Below, one piece after another: positions 38,556-48,937 of a DNA stretch of 64,000 bases. Source of the DNA: Pseudomonas sp. WN033. GTDB lineage: Bacteria; Pseudomonadota; Gammaproteobacteria; Pseudomonadales; Pseudomonadaceae. Under the pieces are notes generated by a model. It was not told the origin of the DNA. It did not search any database and was given only the letters and a program-made list of their open reading frames with translations. The position numbers and the translations under genes are program-made. The first letter of the stretch is position 1. Every line of letters begins with the position of its first letter. Location: contig NSKG01000002.1 in NCBI GenBank assembly GCA_002287035.1, forward strand, positions 372,001-436,000. Direction: 5' to 3'.

Positions 38556-40506
38556 ACACTTCAAACCCGCGCTGCCTGTCTTGCTGCTGGCCGCGCTGAC
38601 CCTGGGACTGGCCAGCACCAGCCTTAATCCACTGGGTGGTGGCAGCGCGGCCTGGCAGGCGCTGTTCAGCGAGCAGTCGCTGCTTTTACATTTCAGCTGG
38701 TGGCCACGGCTGTGCATGGCATTGCTGGCCGGGGCAGGTCTGGCCATGGCCGGAGTACTGATGCAGCAGTTGTTGCGCAATCCGCTGGCTTCGCCGACAA
38801 CCCTCGGGGTCTCCAATGGCGCCAATCTGGCCCTGCTCTGCGTCAGTCTGAGCGCCCCCTGGCTGCTCGACTGGGGCCGCGAATGGGTGGCACTGACCGG
38901 CGGCGCGCTGGCCATGGGGCTGGTCATGCTGATCAGTTGGCGGCGCGCCCTGGCTCCGCTGGTGGTGGCACTCGCCGGGCTGGTGGTCAACCTCTACCTG
39001 GGTGCTCTGGCGATTGCCGTGTTGCTGTTCAATCAGGAAGCCTTGGGCGGCTTGTTGATCTGGGGTGCCGGATCGCTGGCCCAGAATGGCTGGGACGGGG
39101 TGGCCTTCCTGGCCCCGCGGCTGCTGCTCGGCATGCTGCTGGCGGGTTTGTTGCTGCGCCCGCTGGCACTGCTGGACCTGGACGACATCAGCGCCGGCAG
39201 TCTTGGCATCTCACTCAAGTATCTGCGCCTGGCCGGCCTGGGGTTGGCGGTTTTTCTGGCCGGCTGCGTGGTCAGCGCGGTGGGCGTGATCGGCTTTATC
39301 GGCCTGGCGGCACCAAACATCGTGCGCCTGGCCGGGGCCCGCCGGCTCGGCCCACGGCTGCTGTGGTCCACCTTGCTCGGCGCCCTGCTGCTGGCAGCCA
39401 CCGACCTGATGCTACAGGCGCTGGGCAACCGGGCGGCCATGCTGATACCCACGGGCGCGGTCACTGCCGCACTGGGAGCACCGCTGCTGTTGTGGCTGAT
39501 TCCACGCCTGCGGCTAGGCCAGCGCCAGGCTCCGGTCACGCCCGGGGTACTGGCCAGACGCACTACTCAGCCGGGGCGCCGGCTGCTACTGCTGGCTCTG
39601 GCGCTGCTGCTGGCCTGCGTCCCAGCCCTGTGGTTCGGTCAAGGCCCAACTGGCTGGTTCTGGCTTGATAGCAGCCAACTGGCGGTGCTCGACTGGCGTC
39701 TGCCGCGGGTCACCGCCGCGCTCGCCTGCGGCCTGCTGCTGGCGCTGGCCGGCACCCTGGTTCAGCGTCTGAGCGGTAATCCCATGGCCAGCCCGGAGCT
39801 GCTCGGCATCAGTGGCGGCAGCGCCATCGGCCTGATGGCCGCAGTCTTTCTGCTGCCAACCCCGAATAATCTGAGCCTGATGCTCAGCGGCACCTTCGGC
39901 GCACTGCTGGTACTGGTCCTGCTGATCACTCTCAACCGCCGCAGCGGCTGGCTACCCGAGCGTCTGTTGTTGACGGGTGTAGCGATTACCGCGCTGTTTG
40001 ACGCCCTGCGCGCTGTAGTACTGGCCGGTGGCGATCCGCGCGGCCAGCAGTTGCTGGCCTGGATGTCCGGCTCAACCTACTACGTTGACGCTACCGCAGC
40101 CTGGACTCTGCTTGGCACCGGTATGCTGCTGGCACTGGTGTGCGTGCCGCTGGTACGTTGGCTGGACATTCTGCCACTGGGCGCCGACACCAGTCGGGCG
40201 CTGGGTATCCGGGTGCAGCAGGCGCGCCTGTTGCTGTTGCTGCTGACTGCGGTACTGACCGCCGCCGCCACCCTGATCATCGGCCCCTTGAGTTTCGTTG
40301 GCCTGCTGGCACCGCACATGGCACGCCTGCTTGGCTTCAGCCGGGCCGGCCAGCATCTGGCTGGTGCGGCGCTGGTTGGCATGTTGCTGATGGTCCTGGC
40401 CGATTGGCTGGGCCGTCAATTGCTGTTCCCCAATGAACTGCCCGCCGGCCTGATGGCTGCGCTGATTGGCGGTGCCTATTTCATGTGGGGACTGCGGCGA
40501 CTCTGA
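38548..40506 (+). CDS. fhuB: Ferric-hydroxamate permease FhuB (two fused halves)
   Basis: 652 residues, close to E. coli FhuB (660). Two homologous BtuC/FecCD-type halves each have about ten spans: the first has LLRNPLASPTTLGVSNGANLAL and GFIGLAAPNIVRLAGARR, the second QRLSGNPMASPELLGISGGSAIG and SFVGLLAPHMARLLGFSR. GTG start at 38548 inside fhuD. The 3' end overlaps the P-type ATPase gene on the other strand by 26 bases. Confidence 0.93.
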   Translation: MTEHFKPALPVLLLAALTLGLASTSLNPLGGGSAAWQALFSEQSLLLHFSWWPRLCMALLAGAGLAMAGVLMQQLLRNPLASPTTLGVSNGANLALLCVSLSAPWLLDWGREWVALTGGALAMGLVMLISWRRALAPLVVALAGLVVNLYLGALAIAVLLFNQEALGGLLIWGAGSLAQNGWDGVAFLAPRLLLGMLLAGLLLRPLALLDLDDISAGSLGISLKYLRLAGLGLAVFLAGCVVSAVGVIGFIGLAAPNIVRLAGARRLGPRLLWSTLLGALLLAATDLMLQALGNRAAMLIPTGAVTAALGAPLLLWLIPRLRLGQRQAPVTPGVLARRTTQPGRRLLLLALALLLACVPALWFGQGPTGWFWLDSSQLAVLDWRLPRVTAALACGLLLALAGTLVQRLSGNPMASPELLGISGGSAIGLMAAVFLLPTPNNLSLMLSGTFGALLVLVLLITLNRRSGWLPERLLLTGVAITALFDALRAVVLAGGDPRGQQLLAWMSGSTYYVDATAAWTLLGTGMLLALVCVPLVRWLDILPLGADTSRALGIRVQQARLLLLLLTAVLTAAATLIIGPLSFVGLLAPHMARLLGFSRAGQHLAGAALVGMLLMVLADWLGRQLLFPNELPAGLMAALIGGAYFMWGLRRL

Positions 40507-42481
40507 GTTCGTCAGTCCGGGGCACGTCTGCCGTGCCCCAGCGCAGTAACCGCAGCCCATTGAACACCACCAGCAGGCTGACGCCCATGTCAGCGAAGAC
40601 CGCCATCCACAAGGTGGTATGCCCGGTCAGGGTCAACAGCAAAAACAGTGCCTTGATGCCAACCGCCAGTGCAATATTCTGCCGCAGGATACGCACCGTC
40701 GCCCGCGACAGCTGGATGAAGGTGGGAATTTTGCCCAGGTCATCATCCATCAGCGCCACATCGGCGGTTTCCATCGCGGTATCGGTACCGGCCACAACCA
40801 TGGCGAAACCGATATCGGCCTGGGCCAGTGCCGGCGCATCATTGATTCCATCGCCGACCATACCGACCTTGCGCCCTTCTGCCTGCCAACGCTCGACCAG
40901 ATCCAGCTTGTGCTCGGGCAGCAGCTCGGCATAGGCCTGATCGATACCCGCCTGCGCGGCGATGGTTTGGGCCGCGTGCGGGTTATCGCCGCTGAGCATA
41001 TGCGTCTGCACCCCGGCCTGAGTCAACCGGCTGACAGCCTCACGACTGCCCGACTTGAGCTGATCAGCTACAGCGAACAGGGCCAACGGTTGCTGCGTGT
41101 CAGCCAGCACCACGACACTCTTGCCCTGGCGCTCCAGGGCTTGCAGGAGCTGTTCAAGTGACGCATTGAGCAACCCTCGTTCATCCAGCAGCCGTCGATT
41201 GCCCAGCCAGTAATCCTGACCAGCAATCCGCCCGCGCACACCACTACCAAGCAGGGCGGTAAAGCCCTCCACGGCTTGCAACCCGGCGAGCTGCCCCATG
41301 GCCGCACGACTAATTGCGCCGGATACCGGGTGATCGGAACGTCCAGCCAGACTTGCGGCCAACGCAAATAGCGGCTCGGCGTCCCGCCCATTGAGCGCTT
41401 CGACATCCGTCAGCTCTGGCTGCCCCAGCGTCAGAGTGCCGGTCTTGTCCAGAGCCAGGCAGTCCAGCTCGCGCCCGGCTTCGAGAAAGCGCCCGCCCTT
41501 GATCAGAATCCCCAGGCGCGCCGCCCGGGTCAGACCGCTGACCACGGTGACCGGTGTCGAGATCACCAAGGCACAGGGACAGGCCACCACCAGCAATACC
41601 AATGCCCGGTAGATCCATTCCAGCCAATCACCGACGAACAGTGCCGGGACCACCGCCACCAGCAGCGCCAGAGCAAACACCGCCGGGGTATAGATACGCG
41701 CGAAACGGTCGATGAAACGCTGGGTCGGAGCCTGACTGGCCTGGGCTTGCTCCACCGCCCGAATGATCCGCGCCAGCGTGCTGTCACTGGCCGGGGCCGT
41801 GACCCGATACTCCAGCTCCCCCTGCTGGTTCAGGCTGCCGGCAAACAGAGCGTCGCCCGGACGCTTGTCGACCGGCAGACTTTCCCCGGTAATCGGTGCC
41901 TGATTGATGCTCGAATGACCACTGAGCACCTCCCCGTCCAGCGCGATACGCTCACCAGGGCGCACCCGCACCCGGTCCCCCACCGCAACCTCGGCCACCG
42001 GCAGATCGCGCCACTGGCCATCGCTCTGCAACACCCAGGCCTGCTCCGGGCTCAGATCCAGCAACGAGCCGATAGCCCGCCGAGCCCGCTCCAGCGAACG
42101 CGCCTCGATCAGTTCGGCAATGGTGAACAGAAACATCACCATCGCCGCCTCCGGCCACTCGCCAATCAGCATGGCCCCGGTCACCGCCACGCTCATCAAG
42201 GCGTTGATGTTGAGTTCACGGCGGCGAATCGCCAGCCAGCCGGCCTTGTAGGTCCCTAGCCCGCACAGCAGGATCGACAGCAGCGCCAGCGCCGCTACCC
42301 GCCAGTCGCCGGCCAGCCCGGCCAGGTGCAACACTTCAGCCGCCAGTGCCACCAGCCCGGCCGCCGCCAGACGCCAGCGTCCCCAGCGCGAGGAAGATTC
42401 GGCGTCCGAGCAGCCATCGGCGCCACAGCAGCTTTGGATCTCAGGCTTCGGTGCCTGAGGTTGATTATCGCAACAGGACAT
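40481..42481 (-). CDS. cadA: Heavy-metal P1B-type ATPase (Cd/Zn/Pb exporter)
   Basis: 666 residues. Transmembrane CPC motif in VVACPCALVISTP, phosphorylation site DKTGTLTLGQP, TGES loop PITGESLPVD, and hinge MVGDGINDAPALAQADIGFAM. The N-terminus has no full HMA fold; instead it begins MSCCDNQ...SCCGADGC, a cysteine-rich tail that may bind metal. CPC without a Cu-type HMA plus the CadR-like regulator point to Cd2+/Zn2+/Pb2+ export. Start at 42481 with GGAG; the frame to 42520 is not needed. Confidence 0.92.
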   Translation of the reverse strand: MSCCDNQPQAPKPEIQSCCGADGCSDAESSSRWGRWRLAAAGLVALAAEVLHLAGLAGDWRVAALALLSILLCGLGTYKAGWLAIRRRELNINALMSVAVTGAMLIGEWPEAAMVMFLFTIAELIEARSLERARRAIGSLLDLSPEQAWVLQSDGQWRDLPVAEVAVGDRVRVRPGERIALDGEVLSGHSSINQAPITGESLPVDKRPGDALFAGSLNQQGELEYRVTAPASDSTLARIIRAVEQAQASQAPTQRFIDRFARIYTPAVFALALLVAVVPALFVGDWLEWIYRALVLLVVACPCALVISTPVTVVSGLTRAARLGILIKGGRFLEAGRELDCLALDKTGTLTLGQPELTDVEALNGRDAEPLFALAASLAGRSDHPVSGAISRAAMGQLAGLQAVEGFTALLGSGVRGRIAGQDYWLGNRRLLDERGLLNASLEQLLQALERQGKSVVVLADTQQPLALFAVADQLKSGSREAVSRLTQAGVQTHMLSGDNPHAAQTIAAQAGIDQAYAELLPEHKLDLVERWQAEGRKVGMVGDGINDAPALAQADIGFAMVVAGTDTAMETADVALMDDDLGKIPTFIQLSRATVRILRQNIALAVGIKALFLLLTLTGHTTLWMAVFADMGVSLLVVFNGLRLLRWGTADVPRTDELRVAAVPT

Positions 42482-42511
42482 ATTCCAGACTCTCCGTGGT
42501 TGTCTGGCTCT

Positions 42512-42542
42512 ATTGCACACCCTATAGTTACTACAGGGTCAA
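42512..42542 (-). promoter_or_regulatory. MerR-type operator/promoter of the metal ATPase gene
   Basis: Minus-strand TTGACC (42537-42542) and TGCAAT (42512-42517) are 19 bases apart, the stretched spacing of MerR-family promoters. Within lies the near-perfect inverted repeat ACCCTGTAGTAACTATAGGGT, matching ZntR/CadR operators. The divergent regulator should twist this DNA to activate the ATPase when metal is bound. Confidence 0.88.
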
Positions 42543-42562
42543 GCAATTCAGGACACGACGAG

Positions 42563-42997
42563 ATGAGAATCGGCGAACTGGCCAGGCATACCGGCTGCCC
42601 GGTGGAGACCATCCGCTACTATGAGCGCGAAGGATTGCTGCCGGCACCGGCACGCAGCGCCAGCAACTACCGGCTTTACGGGCAGGCACATATCGAGCGA
42701 TTGGGCTTTATTCGCCACTGCCGTGTGCTGGACATGAGCCATGAAGAAATTCGTCAGTTGCTGGCCTTGCGCGACAACCCGCAATCACCCTGCGATAGCG
42801 TCAACGACCTCATCGATGCCCATATCAGCCATGTCGAAACCCAGATGGCCAGCCTGCAGGCCCTGCATCAGCAACTGGTCGAACTGCGCCACCGCTGCTC
42901 TGGGCACAATGACACCGAGCACTGTGGCATTCTCAATGAACTGGAGAAGCTTGATTCTGTGTCAGGCGGCCCAACCCGGCTGCATCCGCTAAGCTGA
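42563..42997 (+). CDS. cadR: CadR-like MerR-family regulator
   Basis: 144 residues. N-terminal winged helix MRIGELARHTGCPVETIRYY (1-20) and the MerR pattern ASNYRLYGQAHIERLGFIRHC. Metal-binding cysteines C77, C112 and C121 are placed as in CadR/PbrR, though the last pair is spaced a little wider than in P. putida CadR and the His-rich tail is missing. Controls the divergent P-type ATPase through the operator at 42512-42542. Confidence 0.88.
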   Translation: MRIGELARHTGCPVETIRYYEREGLLPAPARSASNYRLYGQAHIERLGFIRHCRVLDMSHEEIRQLLALRDNPQSPCDSVNDLIDAHISHVETQMASLQALHQQLVELRHRCSGHNDTEHCGILNELEKLDSVSGGPTRLHPLS

Positions 42998-43020
42998 TAA
43001 GCGCACAGCCCAATCCACCA

Positions 43021-43096
43021 GGGAACCTCTGAAAAACGTAAGCGAGGCCGTTTTTAACGCAGTATTGCCAACACAGCTAGTTTTTCAGAGGTTCCC
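43021..43096. mobile_element. 76-bp MITE-like element with perfect 17-bp inverted ends
   Basis: Terminal repeats GGGAACCTCTGAAAAAC (43021-43037) and its exact complement (43080-43096) enclose 42 bases that include AGCGAGGCCGTTTTTAACGCAG. The ends look like those of IS elements that use GGGAACCTCTGAAAAA termini, so it is probably a nonautonomous remnant. No transposase is present; target duplication was not clear. It sits 13 bases before the next start codon. Confidence 0.8.
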
Positions 43097-43109
43097 CAGG
43101 AGTCCTGCC

Positions 43110-43457
43110 ATGTTTACACCAGGTCACCTGCATCTAAGCCGTATGCAGCTCTTGCCCAGCGACGTCGGTTTCAGCATCGACATCAATTACGAGATCGACG
43201 AGCAACGCACTGCCGTGCATTTCACACTGGAAGGTGAAATCAAGGGCGAGCCACTCAAGGAAAGCTTTTCTTTACCGCGCGATACCGCCTTCAACTTCGC
43301 CAGCAATATCGACCACATCCTGCGCCATCACGGCGTGACCAGCCCGGAATTCCTCTCGGTATCCGCTCACCACGAGTACGATGAGATGTTCGAAGACATC
43401 CGCGCCAAACTGCACGCCTGGCATGGCGAGGCGATTGATCCGGATCATTTGGTGTAG
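43110..43457 (+). CDS. DUF5064-like small protein
   Basis: 115 residues, soluble, beginning MFTPGHLHLSRMQLLP and containing EEIKG-type beta segments and THHEYDEMFEDIRAKL near the end (SVSAHHEYDEMF). It resembles the Pseudomonas DUF5064 family; function unknown. AGGAG at 43098-43102, just outside the MITE, supports ATG 43110. The promoter region has been replaced or altered by the MITE. Confidence 0.7.
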   Translation: MFTPGHLHLSRMQLLPSDVGFSIDINYEIDEQRTAVHFTLEGEIKGEPLKESFSLPRDTAFNFASNIDHILRHHGVTSPEFLSVSAHHEYDEMFEDIRAKLHAWHGEAIDPDHLV

Positions 43458-43559
43458 GGTCTGTTGCCGTTTCATCGCAAACCGCGTTGCTGTGCACCCC
43501 GAAGGGCCGGGCCTGTTTTTGCGCGATGCAGCGTTGCTCAATGCTTATTTGGCACTACC

Positions 43560-46500
43560 TCAAAGCCAGGCCTCACACAACGTCTCGGCCTGCGCCAATA
43601 CTAGTTGCGCGGCCTCCTCGGCCTGATCCGGCGGATACTTGTACTTGCGCAAAATGCGTTTGACCATCAACCGCAATCTGGCACGCACACTGTCACGGTT
43701 GTTCCAGTCCACGGTTACGTTCTGCCTCAGACTGTCGGTCAGTTCATGGGCGATCTTGGCGAGGATCTCGTCTCCCAGGTCACGCACCGACGCCTCGTTA
43801 TTGGCCAGCGCATCATAGAAGGCCAGCTCGTCGTCATTCAGCCCCAGTTGCTCGCCACGCTGGCTGGCCGCGGCGAACTTTTTCGCCATCTCGATCAGCT
43901 CTTCGATGACCTGGGCGGTTTCGATTGAGCGGTTCTGGTAGCGCTTGATCACATTGCCCAGCAACTCGGAGAATTTCTTTTCCTGGGCCAGATTGCTGGA
44001 AAACTTGCTCTTGATCTCGCCTTCCAGCAACCGCTCCAGCAGCTCAACGGCGAGGTTTTTCTCCGGCAGGTTGCGTACCTCGGCGAGAAACTCGTCATCC
44101 AGCAGGCCGATATTCGGCTTGTCCAGACCAACCGCCTCGAACACATCCACCACTTCGCCGGAGACCACTGCATTGCCGATGATCTGGCGGATCGCCAGTT
44201 CGCGCTCCTCGTCGGTTTTCTTTTTCGCGCTGATATCGCGCTTGGTCAGCAGCACCTTGATCGCCTGCAAAAAGGCCACTTCCTCGCGCACCGCCCTGGC
44301 CTCGTCCAGCGTACAGCACAGGGTAAAGGCCTTGCTCATGGCCAGCGCGGCATCGGCAAAGCGCTTCTTGCCGTCCTCCAGCCCCAGCACATGGTTGGCC
44401 GCCCCGGCCAGCAGCTTGTGCCCGCCGGTCAGGTAATCGCTGTAATCAAAGCCATGCAGCAGGCCGCGCAGCACGTCGAGCTTTTCCTCCAGCAGCGCAT
44501 AGGCCTCATGGGCGTCCACCGTCGGCCGTCCGCGCCCCTTGCTGGCGGTGTATTCCTTGAGCGCCGCCTTCAGCTCGTTGGCAATGCCGATGTAATCCAC
44601 CACCAGCCCGCCCTGCTTGTCCTTGAACACCCGGTTCACCCGGGCGATGGCCTGCATCAGGTTGTGGCCCTTCATCGGCTTGTCGACATACAGGGTATGC
44701 ACGCAGGGCGCATCAAAGCCGGTCAGCCACATATCGCGCACTATCACCAGCTGCAGCGGATCGGCCGGGTCCTTGAAGCGCTTTTCCAGACGTTTTTTCA
44801 CCTGGCCGGGATAGATATGCGGGCGCAGCAGCGCCTTGTCCGAGGCACTGCCGGTCATAACGATCTTGACCGCGCCCTTTTCCGGATCATCGTCGTGCCA
44901 CTCCGGGCGCAGGGCGACAATCGCGTTGTACAGATGCACACAGATTTCCCGACTCATCGCCACCACCATGGCCTTGCCGGTCTGCGCCTGATTGCGCTCC
45001 TCGAAGTGCGCCACCAGGTCCGCCGCCACGCTGTGGATACGTGGCTCGGCGCCCACCACCTTTTCCAGCGCCGCCCAGCGCGACTTCAGCCGCGACTGCT
45101 GGTCTTCCTCCTCGTCCTCGGCCAGCTCGTCCACCTCTTCGTCGAGCTGTTCCAGCTCGGCCTCCTTGAGCGACAGTTTGGCCAGCCGCGACTCGTAGTA
45201 GATGGCCACAGTCGCGCCATCTTCCTTGGCCTGCTGCATGTCGTAGACGTGGATGTAGTCACCGAACACCGCCCGCGTATCGCGGTCCTCGCTGGACACC
45301 GGCGTGCCGGTAAAGGCGACAAAGGTGGCATTCGGCAGCGCGTCACGCAGGTGCTGGGCATAGCCGACCTGATAGCGGGCACCGGCCTCGGCGGCCTGCA
45401 GACCCGGCGCCTTCAATGAGGCACTGAAACCATACTGGGTGCGGTGCGCCTCATCGGCGACCACCACGATATTGGAGCGGGTGGACAGCACCGGAAAGCT
45501 GTCCTCGTCCTCGCCCGGCATGAATTTCTGGATGGTCGCAAAGACAATACCGCCACTCGGGCGATTGGCCAGCTTCTCGCGCAAATCACCCCGTGTCGTC
45601 ACCTGCACCGGCTGCTCACGCAGCAAATCCTGCGACAGCGAAAACACCCCGAACAACTGGCCATCCAGATCGTTGCGGTCGGTAATCACCACAATGGTCG
45701 GGTTCTCCATCACCGCCTCCTGCATCACCCGTGCGGCGAAGCAGGTCATGGTGATGCTCTTGCCGGAGCCCTGGGTATGCCAGACCACCCCGCCCTTCTG
45801 CGTACCGCCCGGCCGCGATGCCTGCACCACCTGCTGAATCGCCGCGCGTACCGCATGGAACTGGTGATAGCCGGCAATCTTCTTGACCAGCCGGCCATCG
45901 TCCTCGAACAACACAAAGTAGCGCAGGTAATCCAGTAACATGGCCGGCTGCAACACACCGCGCACCAGGGTTTCCAGCTCGTTGAACTCGCCCAGCGGGT
46001 CAACCGTCACCCCGTCGATGGTCCGCCAGCGGGAAAACCGCTCGATATCCGCCGACAGCGAGCCCATGCGCGCCTCGCTGCCATCACTGATCACCAGTAT
46101 TTCGTTGTACTGGAACAGGTCAGGGATCTGCTCCTTGTAGGTCTGGATCTGGTCAAAGGCCTTGATCAGGTCGGCATTCACATCCGCCGGATTCTTCAGC
46201 TCCAGCAGTACCAGTGGCAGGCCATTGACGAACAGGATGATGTCCGGCCGGCGCGTATGCTTTGGCCCCTGAATGCTGAACTGGTTGACCGCCAGCCAGT
46301 CGTTGGCGCGCACATCGGCCCAGTCGATCAGCCGCACAAAATCGCCACGGGTTTCGCCATCCTTCTGGTACTGCACCGGCACCCCGCCCACCAGCATGCG
46401 ATGGAACAGCCGGTTAGCCGACAACTGGATCGGCAGGCCCAGCTCCAGCACCTGACGCAGGGCATCCTCGCGGGCTGCCGGCGGCACCTGCGGGTTGAGG

Positions 46501-46661
46501 CTGGCGATAGCCGTGCGCAAACGCTGGGTCAGCAGCACATCGCGATAGCTGGCCCGCTCCGGGCTGTCGCCATCGTGGGCGATATCCGGGCCGTAGAGGT
46601 GGGTGTAACCCAACTCACCCAGCCAGCCGAGGGTTTCCTGTTCCAGTTGGTCTTCGGTCAT
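43560..46661 (-). CDS. hsdR: Type I restriction endonuclease subunit HsdR
   Basis: 1033 residues. The N-terminal nuclease domain (about 60-200) shows [32 protein letters not shown], with the PD-(D/E)xK pattern (PD...ELK). Translocase motifs follow: [11 protein letters not shown] (Walker A), [26 protein letters not shown] (DEAH-type), and [14 protein letters not shown]. The C-terminal part joins HsdM. It cuts unmethylated DNA as part of the HsdR2M2S1 complex. Follows the Fic gene by 30 bases with a weak ribosome site. Confidence 0.95.
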   Translation of the reverse strand: MTEDQLEQETLGWLGELGYTHLYGPDIAHDGDSPERASYRDVLLTQRLRTAIASLNPQVPPAAREDALRQVLELGLPIQLSANRLFHRMLVGGVPVQYQKDGETRGDFVRLIDWADVRANDWLAVNQFSIQGPKHTRRPDIILFVNGLPLVLLELKNPADVNADLIKAFDQIQTYKEQIPDLFQYNEILVISDGSEARMGSLSADIERFSRWRTIDGVTVDPLGEFNELETLVRGVLQPAMLLDYLRYFVLFEDDGRLVKKIAGYHQFHAVRAAIQQVVQASRPGGTQKGGVVWHTQGSGKSITMTCFAARVMQEAVMENPTIVVITDRNDLDGQLFGVFSLSQDLLREQPVQVTTRGDLREKLANRPSGGIVFATIQKFMPGEDEDSFPVLSTRSNIVVVADEAHRTQYGFSASLKAPGLQAAEAGARYQVGYAQHLRDALPNATFVAFTGTPVSSEDRDTRAVFGDYIHVYDMQQAKEDGATVAIYYESRLAKLSLKEAELEQLDEEVDELAEDEEEDQQSRLKSRWAALEKVVGAEPRIHSVAADLVAHFEERNQAQTGKAMVVAMSREICVHLYNAIVALRPEWHDDDPEKGAVKIVMTGSASDKALLRPHIYPGQVKKRLEKRFKDPADPLQLVIVRDMWLTGFDAPCVHTLYVDKPMKGHNLMQAIARVNRVFKDKQGGLVVDYIGIANELKAALKEYTASKGRGRPTVDAHEAYALLEEKLDVLRGLLHGFDYSDYLTGGHKLLAGAANHVLGLEDGKKRFADAALAMSKAFTLCCTLDEARAVREEVAFLQAIKVLLTKRDISAKKKTDEERELAIRQIIGNAVVSGEVVDVFEAVGLDKPNIGLLDDEFLAEVRNLPEKNLAVELLERLLEGEIKSKFSSNLAQEKKFSELLGNVIKRYQNRSIETAQVIEELIEMAKKFAAASQRGEQLGLNDDELAFYDALANNEASVRDLGDEILAKIAHELTDSLRQNVTVDWNNRDSVRARLRLMVKRILRKYKYPPDQAEEAAQLVLAQAETLCEAWL

Positions 46662-46691
46662 TGGAGTGCCCTGTCTGCCCCTTCCTCAGTG

Positions 46692-47675
46692 TTAAACGCG
46701 CCGGTACTTCTGCACCGGGCTGCGCGGTGATGCCGGGTCGGTCATTTCAATCAAGCCTGCCGCCAGCGCGGGCTTCAGATAGTTTTTGCTGAAGCTCGGA
46801 CGGTGTGACAAGCCCAGGCGCTGCATCAGCTCATTGGACCTGAGTGCAACACCCGGCGGCAACACCTGCAACAGCTGCTTTACTTGATCGCTTACTTGAT
46901 CGGTTACTTGATCGCTTTGCACGGCTTCCAGCAGTGCCTGATGCAAGGCCTGCAGCATAAAGTCGACAAAGGGTGCAGCGTCCGATGCCCGGTCGGCCGC
47001 CGCCAGCGCCGCGTAGTAATCATCCTGACGATCCCGAATCACGCTCTCCACTGGCAGCCAGGCCAGCACCGGTCGCCAGCGGCTGAGGATCAGCGTCTGC
47101 CACAAGCGGCCCATGCGGCCGTTGCCATCGGCAAACGGGTGGATAAACTCGAACTCATAGTGGAACACGCAACTGGCGATCAGCGGATGCCAGTCGGTTT
47201 GCGCCAGCCACTGCAGCAGATCCTGGGTCAGCGTCGCCACCCGGCTGGCCGGTGGTGCCATGTGCAGCAGTTGATCTGCACGGTAGATGCCCACCCCGCC
47301 CTGGCGGAACTGGCCGGCGCTGTCGATCAGCCCGTGCATCAACAGCCCATGTGCCGCCAGCAAATCGGCTTGCGAAGACGGCTGCCAACCGGGCATGGCT
47401 TCATAGGCAGCAAAGGCATTGCGTACCTCCTGAATCTCGCGGGGCAAGCCAAGCACGCGCTTGCCATCCAGCACGGCAGTGACCTGATCGACGCTCAGGG
47501 TGTTGTTCTCGATGGCCAGCGAAGCCTGAATGCTGCGAATGCGATTGCCCCGCCGCAACTGCGGGGTCAGTACCGCATCATGCAGCGCCGACAGCCAACC
47601 AACCTGCTCGCTGATGCTGGCAACCTGATCCAGCATCGAGGGCGTCAGGTTCAAGGGCGGCTGGTAGTGACTCAT
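46692..47675 (-). CDS. Class II Fic-domain AMP-transferase-like protein within the hsd operon
   Basis: 327 residues. Fic motif HPFADGNGRMGR at 179-190 with catalytic His179; the inhibitory helix motif SLAIEN at 52-57 lies N-terminal, defining class II. The N-terminal segment is the Fic_N helical domain. The C-terminal part (about 250-327) contains tandem DQVTDQVSDQVKQL, then a winged-helix region (LRSNELMQRLGLSHRPSFSKNYLKPAL). Fic enzymes transfer AMP to proteins. Its start overlaps the hsdS stop by ATGA and hsdR follows, so it is translated with the restriction system. Target unknown. Confidence 0.9.
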   Translation of the reverse strand: MSHYQPPLNLTPSMLDQVASISEQVGWLSALHDAVLTPQLRRGNRIRSIQASLAIENNTLSVDQVTAVLDGKRVLGLPREIQEVRNAFAAYEAMPGWQPSSQADLLAAHGLLMHGLIDSAGQFRQGGVGIYRADQLLHMAPPASRVATLTQDLLQWLAQTDWHPLIASCVFHYEFEFIHPFADGNGRMGRLWQTLILSRWRPVLAWLPVESVIRDRQDDYYAALAAADRASDAAPFVDFMLQALHQALLEAVQSDQVTDQVSDQVKQLLQVLPPGVALRSNELMQRLGLSHRPSFSKNYLKPALAAGLIEMTDPASPRSPVQKYRRV

Positions 47676-48937
47676 GCCAGCGCGTCCTGCAGTTGTTTCT
47701 GGGCTTCGGGCAGGCGCAGCTGGCCGGAGATCAGACGGGGTAACAGGGTGTCGCGGAGTTGGGTAAGGGTTTGGGCTTGCTGCTCTTGTGACCGACTCCG
47801 TTCGTAGAGCTTTCCGACGATCGCCTCAAACTTGCCAAGCACTTCTCGCGAGGGAATCAAACCTTGCTGGGCGCCCAAGTCTCGTTGCGTTAAGAGTGGC
47901 TGGGTTGAGCCACGATTTAGTGCCTGCACATCAATCGATCTAATCCAATTCAACGCAAATGAAAAATCTGCAGGCAACTTCGGAGACACAACGAGAACGT
48001 TGTCCGATGCCCAAAATGGTGGATATGCAATATGAACCTTACCTAAGGTGCCAACCCTACCAGTTACGATCTGCATCTCATCAAAAAGAGAAGCTGAGGT
48101 GTAACCCATCAACCCTGCTCCACCATAGAGTGGAATAGAGTACACCTCGGTCAAATGATCGCTTCTATCCGGCGGGCGCTTCCCACTAGCAATGATGCAT
48201 ACATCGGAGAGAAATCCGACCCTCCACCCCTTCGGCACCAACCCCAGTTCGGATTCTTCGAAGCTATCGGGGAACAGGGCGGCGGTGGCGGCGTCCATAC
48301 CTTCCGGCTGGCGGCCTTCGGCCTTGGCGCGCATGGGGTCGAAATCGACGAACCAGGATTTGAACAGCGCCTGGGCGATGGCTTCCAGGGTGACGTTGGT
48401 TTCGCGTAGCAGGGTGATGCGGTCGTCGAGAAGGGACAGTAATGTTACTGCATCACGCATATCCCTCTGATTGGCCGGGTAAGAGACAGGAAAATTACGA
48501 ATTTCAGCTAACGAAATATATTGCTGCGTTGAGCCCTTTTTACGTTGCTCAATCAGTTGCTGCCCCTGAGAAGATCTAAGGAAGTAGTAGAGCCACTTGG
48601 CTCGAAGCTCTGAGCCACACTTTAAAAGCCCCACATTCTTGATAGCAAACATGGGGTTTGGCTGACTGACAATACAAACTTCGCCAACGGTACCGATCAT
48701 AGTCAGAAGAAGGTCCCATTGATCAACTTTGCTACGACGATTGATCTCGGCGAAATCCTCATCTGAAATCAAATAGGCAGAATCAAGAAGTAGGCGACCA
48801 CCTTTAACATTCTTGGACGTTACAAGAAGTTTGCCATCAGTTGTCTGTTTCGGGCTGTCATGGGTACCGTCCGCAACTCTCAAGCAATACTCATCGCATG
48901 CGACTGTTTCGAAGCCAGGATCAATCTCAAAACTCAT
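47672..48937 (-). CDS. hsdS: Type I restriction-modification specificity subunit HsdS
   Basis: 421 residues with two target-recognition domains separated by conserved helices. TRD1 covers about 15-165 ([43 protein letters not shown]); the central repeat is [39 protein letters not shown]2 covers about 225-385 ([40 protein letters not shown]); the second helix ends the protein. TRD2 and part of TRD1 have visibly lower GC than the flanks, a sign of exchange. Sets the DNA site recognised. Confidence 0.94.
   Translation of the reverse strand: MSFEIDPGFETVACDEYCLRVADGTHDSPKQTTDGKLLVTSKNVKGGRLLLDSAYLISDEDFAEINRRSKVDQWDLLLTMIGTVGEVCIVSQPNPMFAIKNVGLLKCGSELRAKWLYYFLRSSQGQQLIEQRKKGSTQQYISLAEIRNFPVSYPANQRDMRDAVTLLSLLDDRITLLRETNVTLEAIAQALFKSWFVDFDPMRAKAEGRQPEGMDAATAALFPDSFEESELGLVPKGWRVGFLSDVCIIASGKRPPDRSDHLTEVYSIPLYGGAGLMGYTSASLFDEMQIVTGRVGTLGKVHIAYPPFWASDNVLVVSPKLPADFSFALNWIRSIDVQALNRGSTQPLLTQRDLGAQQGLIPSREVLGKFEAIVGKLYERSRSQEQQAQTLTQLRDTLLPRLISGQLRLPEAQKQLQDALA

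Noticed and set aside
43450-43560. Second copy of the tRNA-Asp 3' end as an island att site
   Set aside because: I read the region for GGTTCGAGTCCC or GCTGCGCCA-like sequence on both strands and found none.
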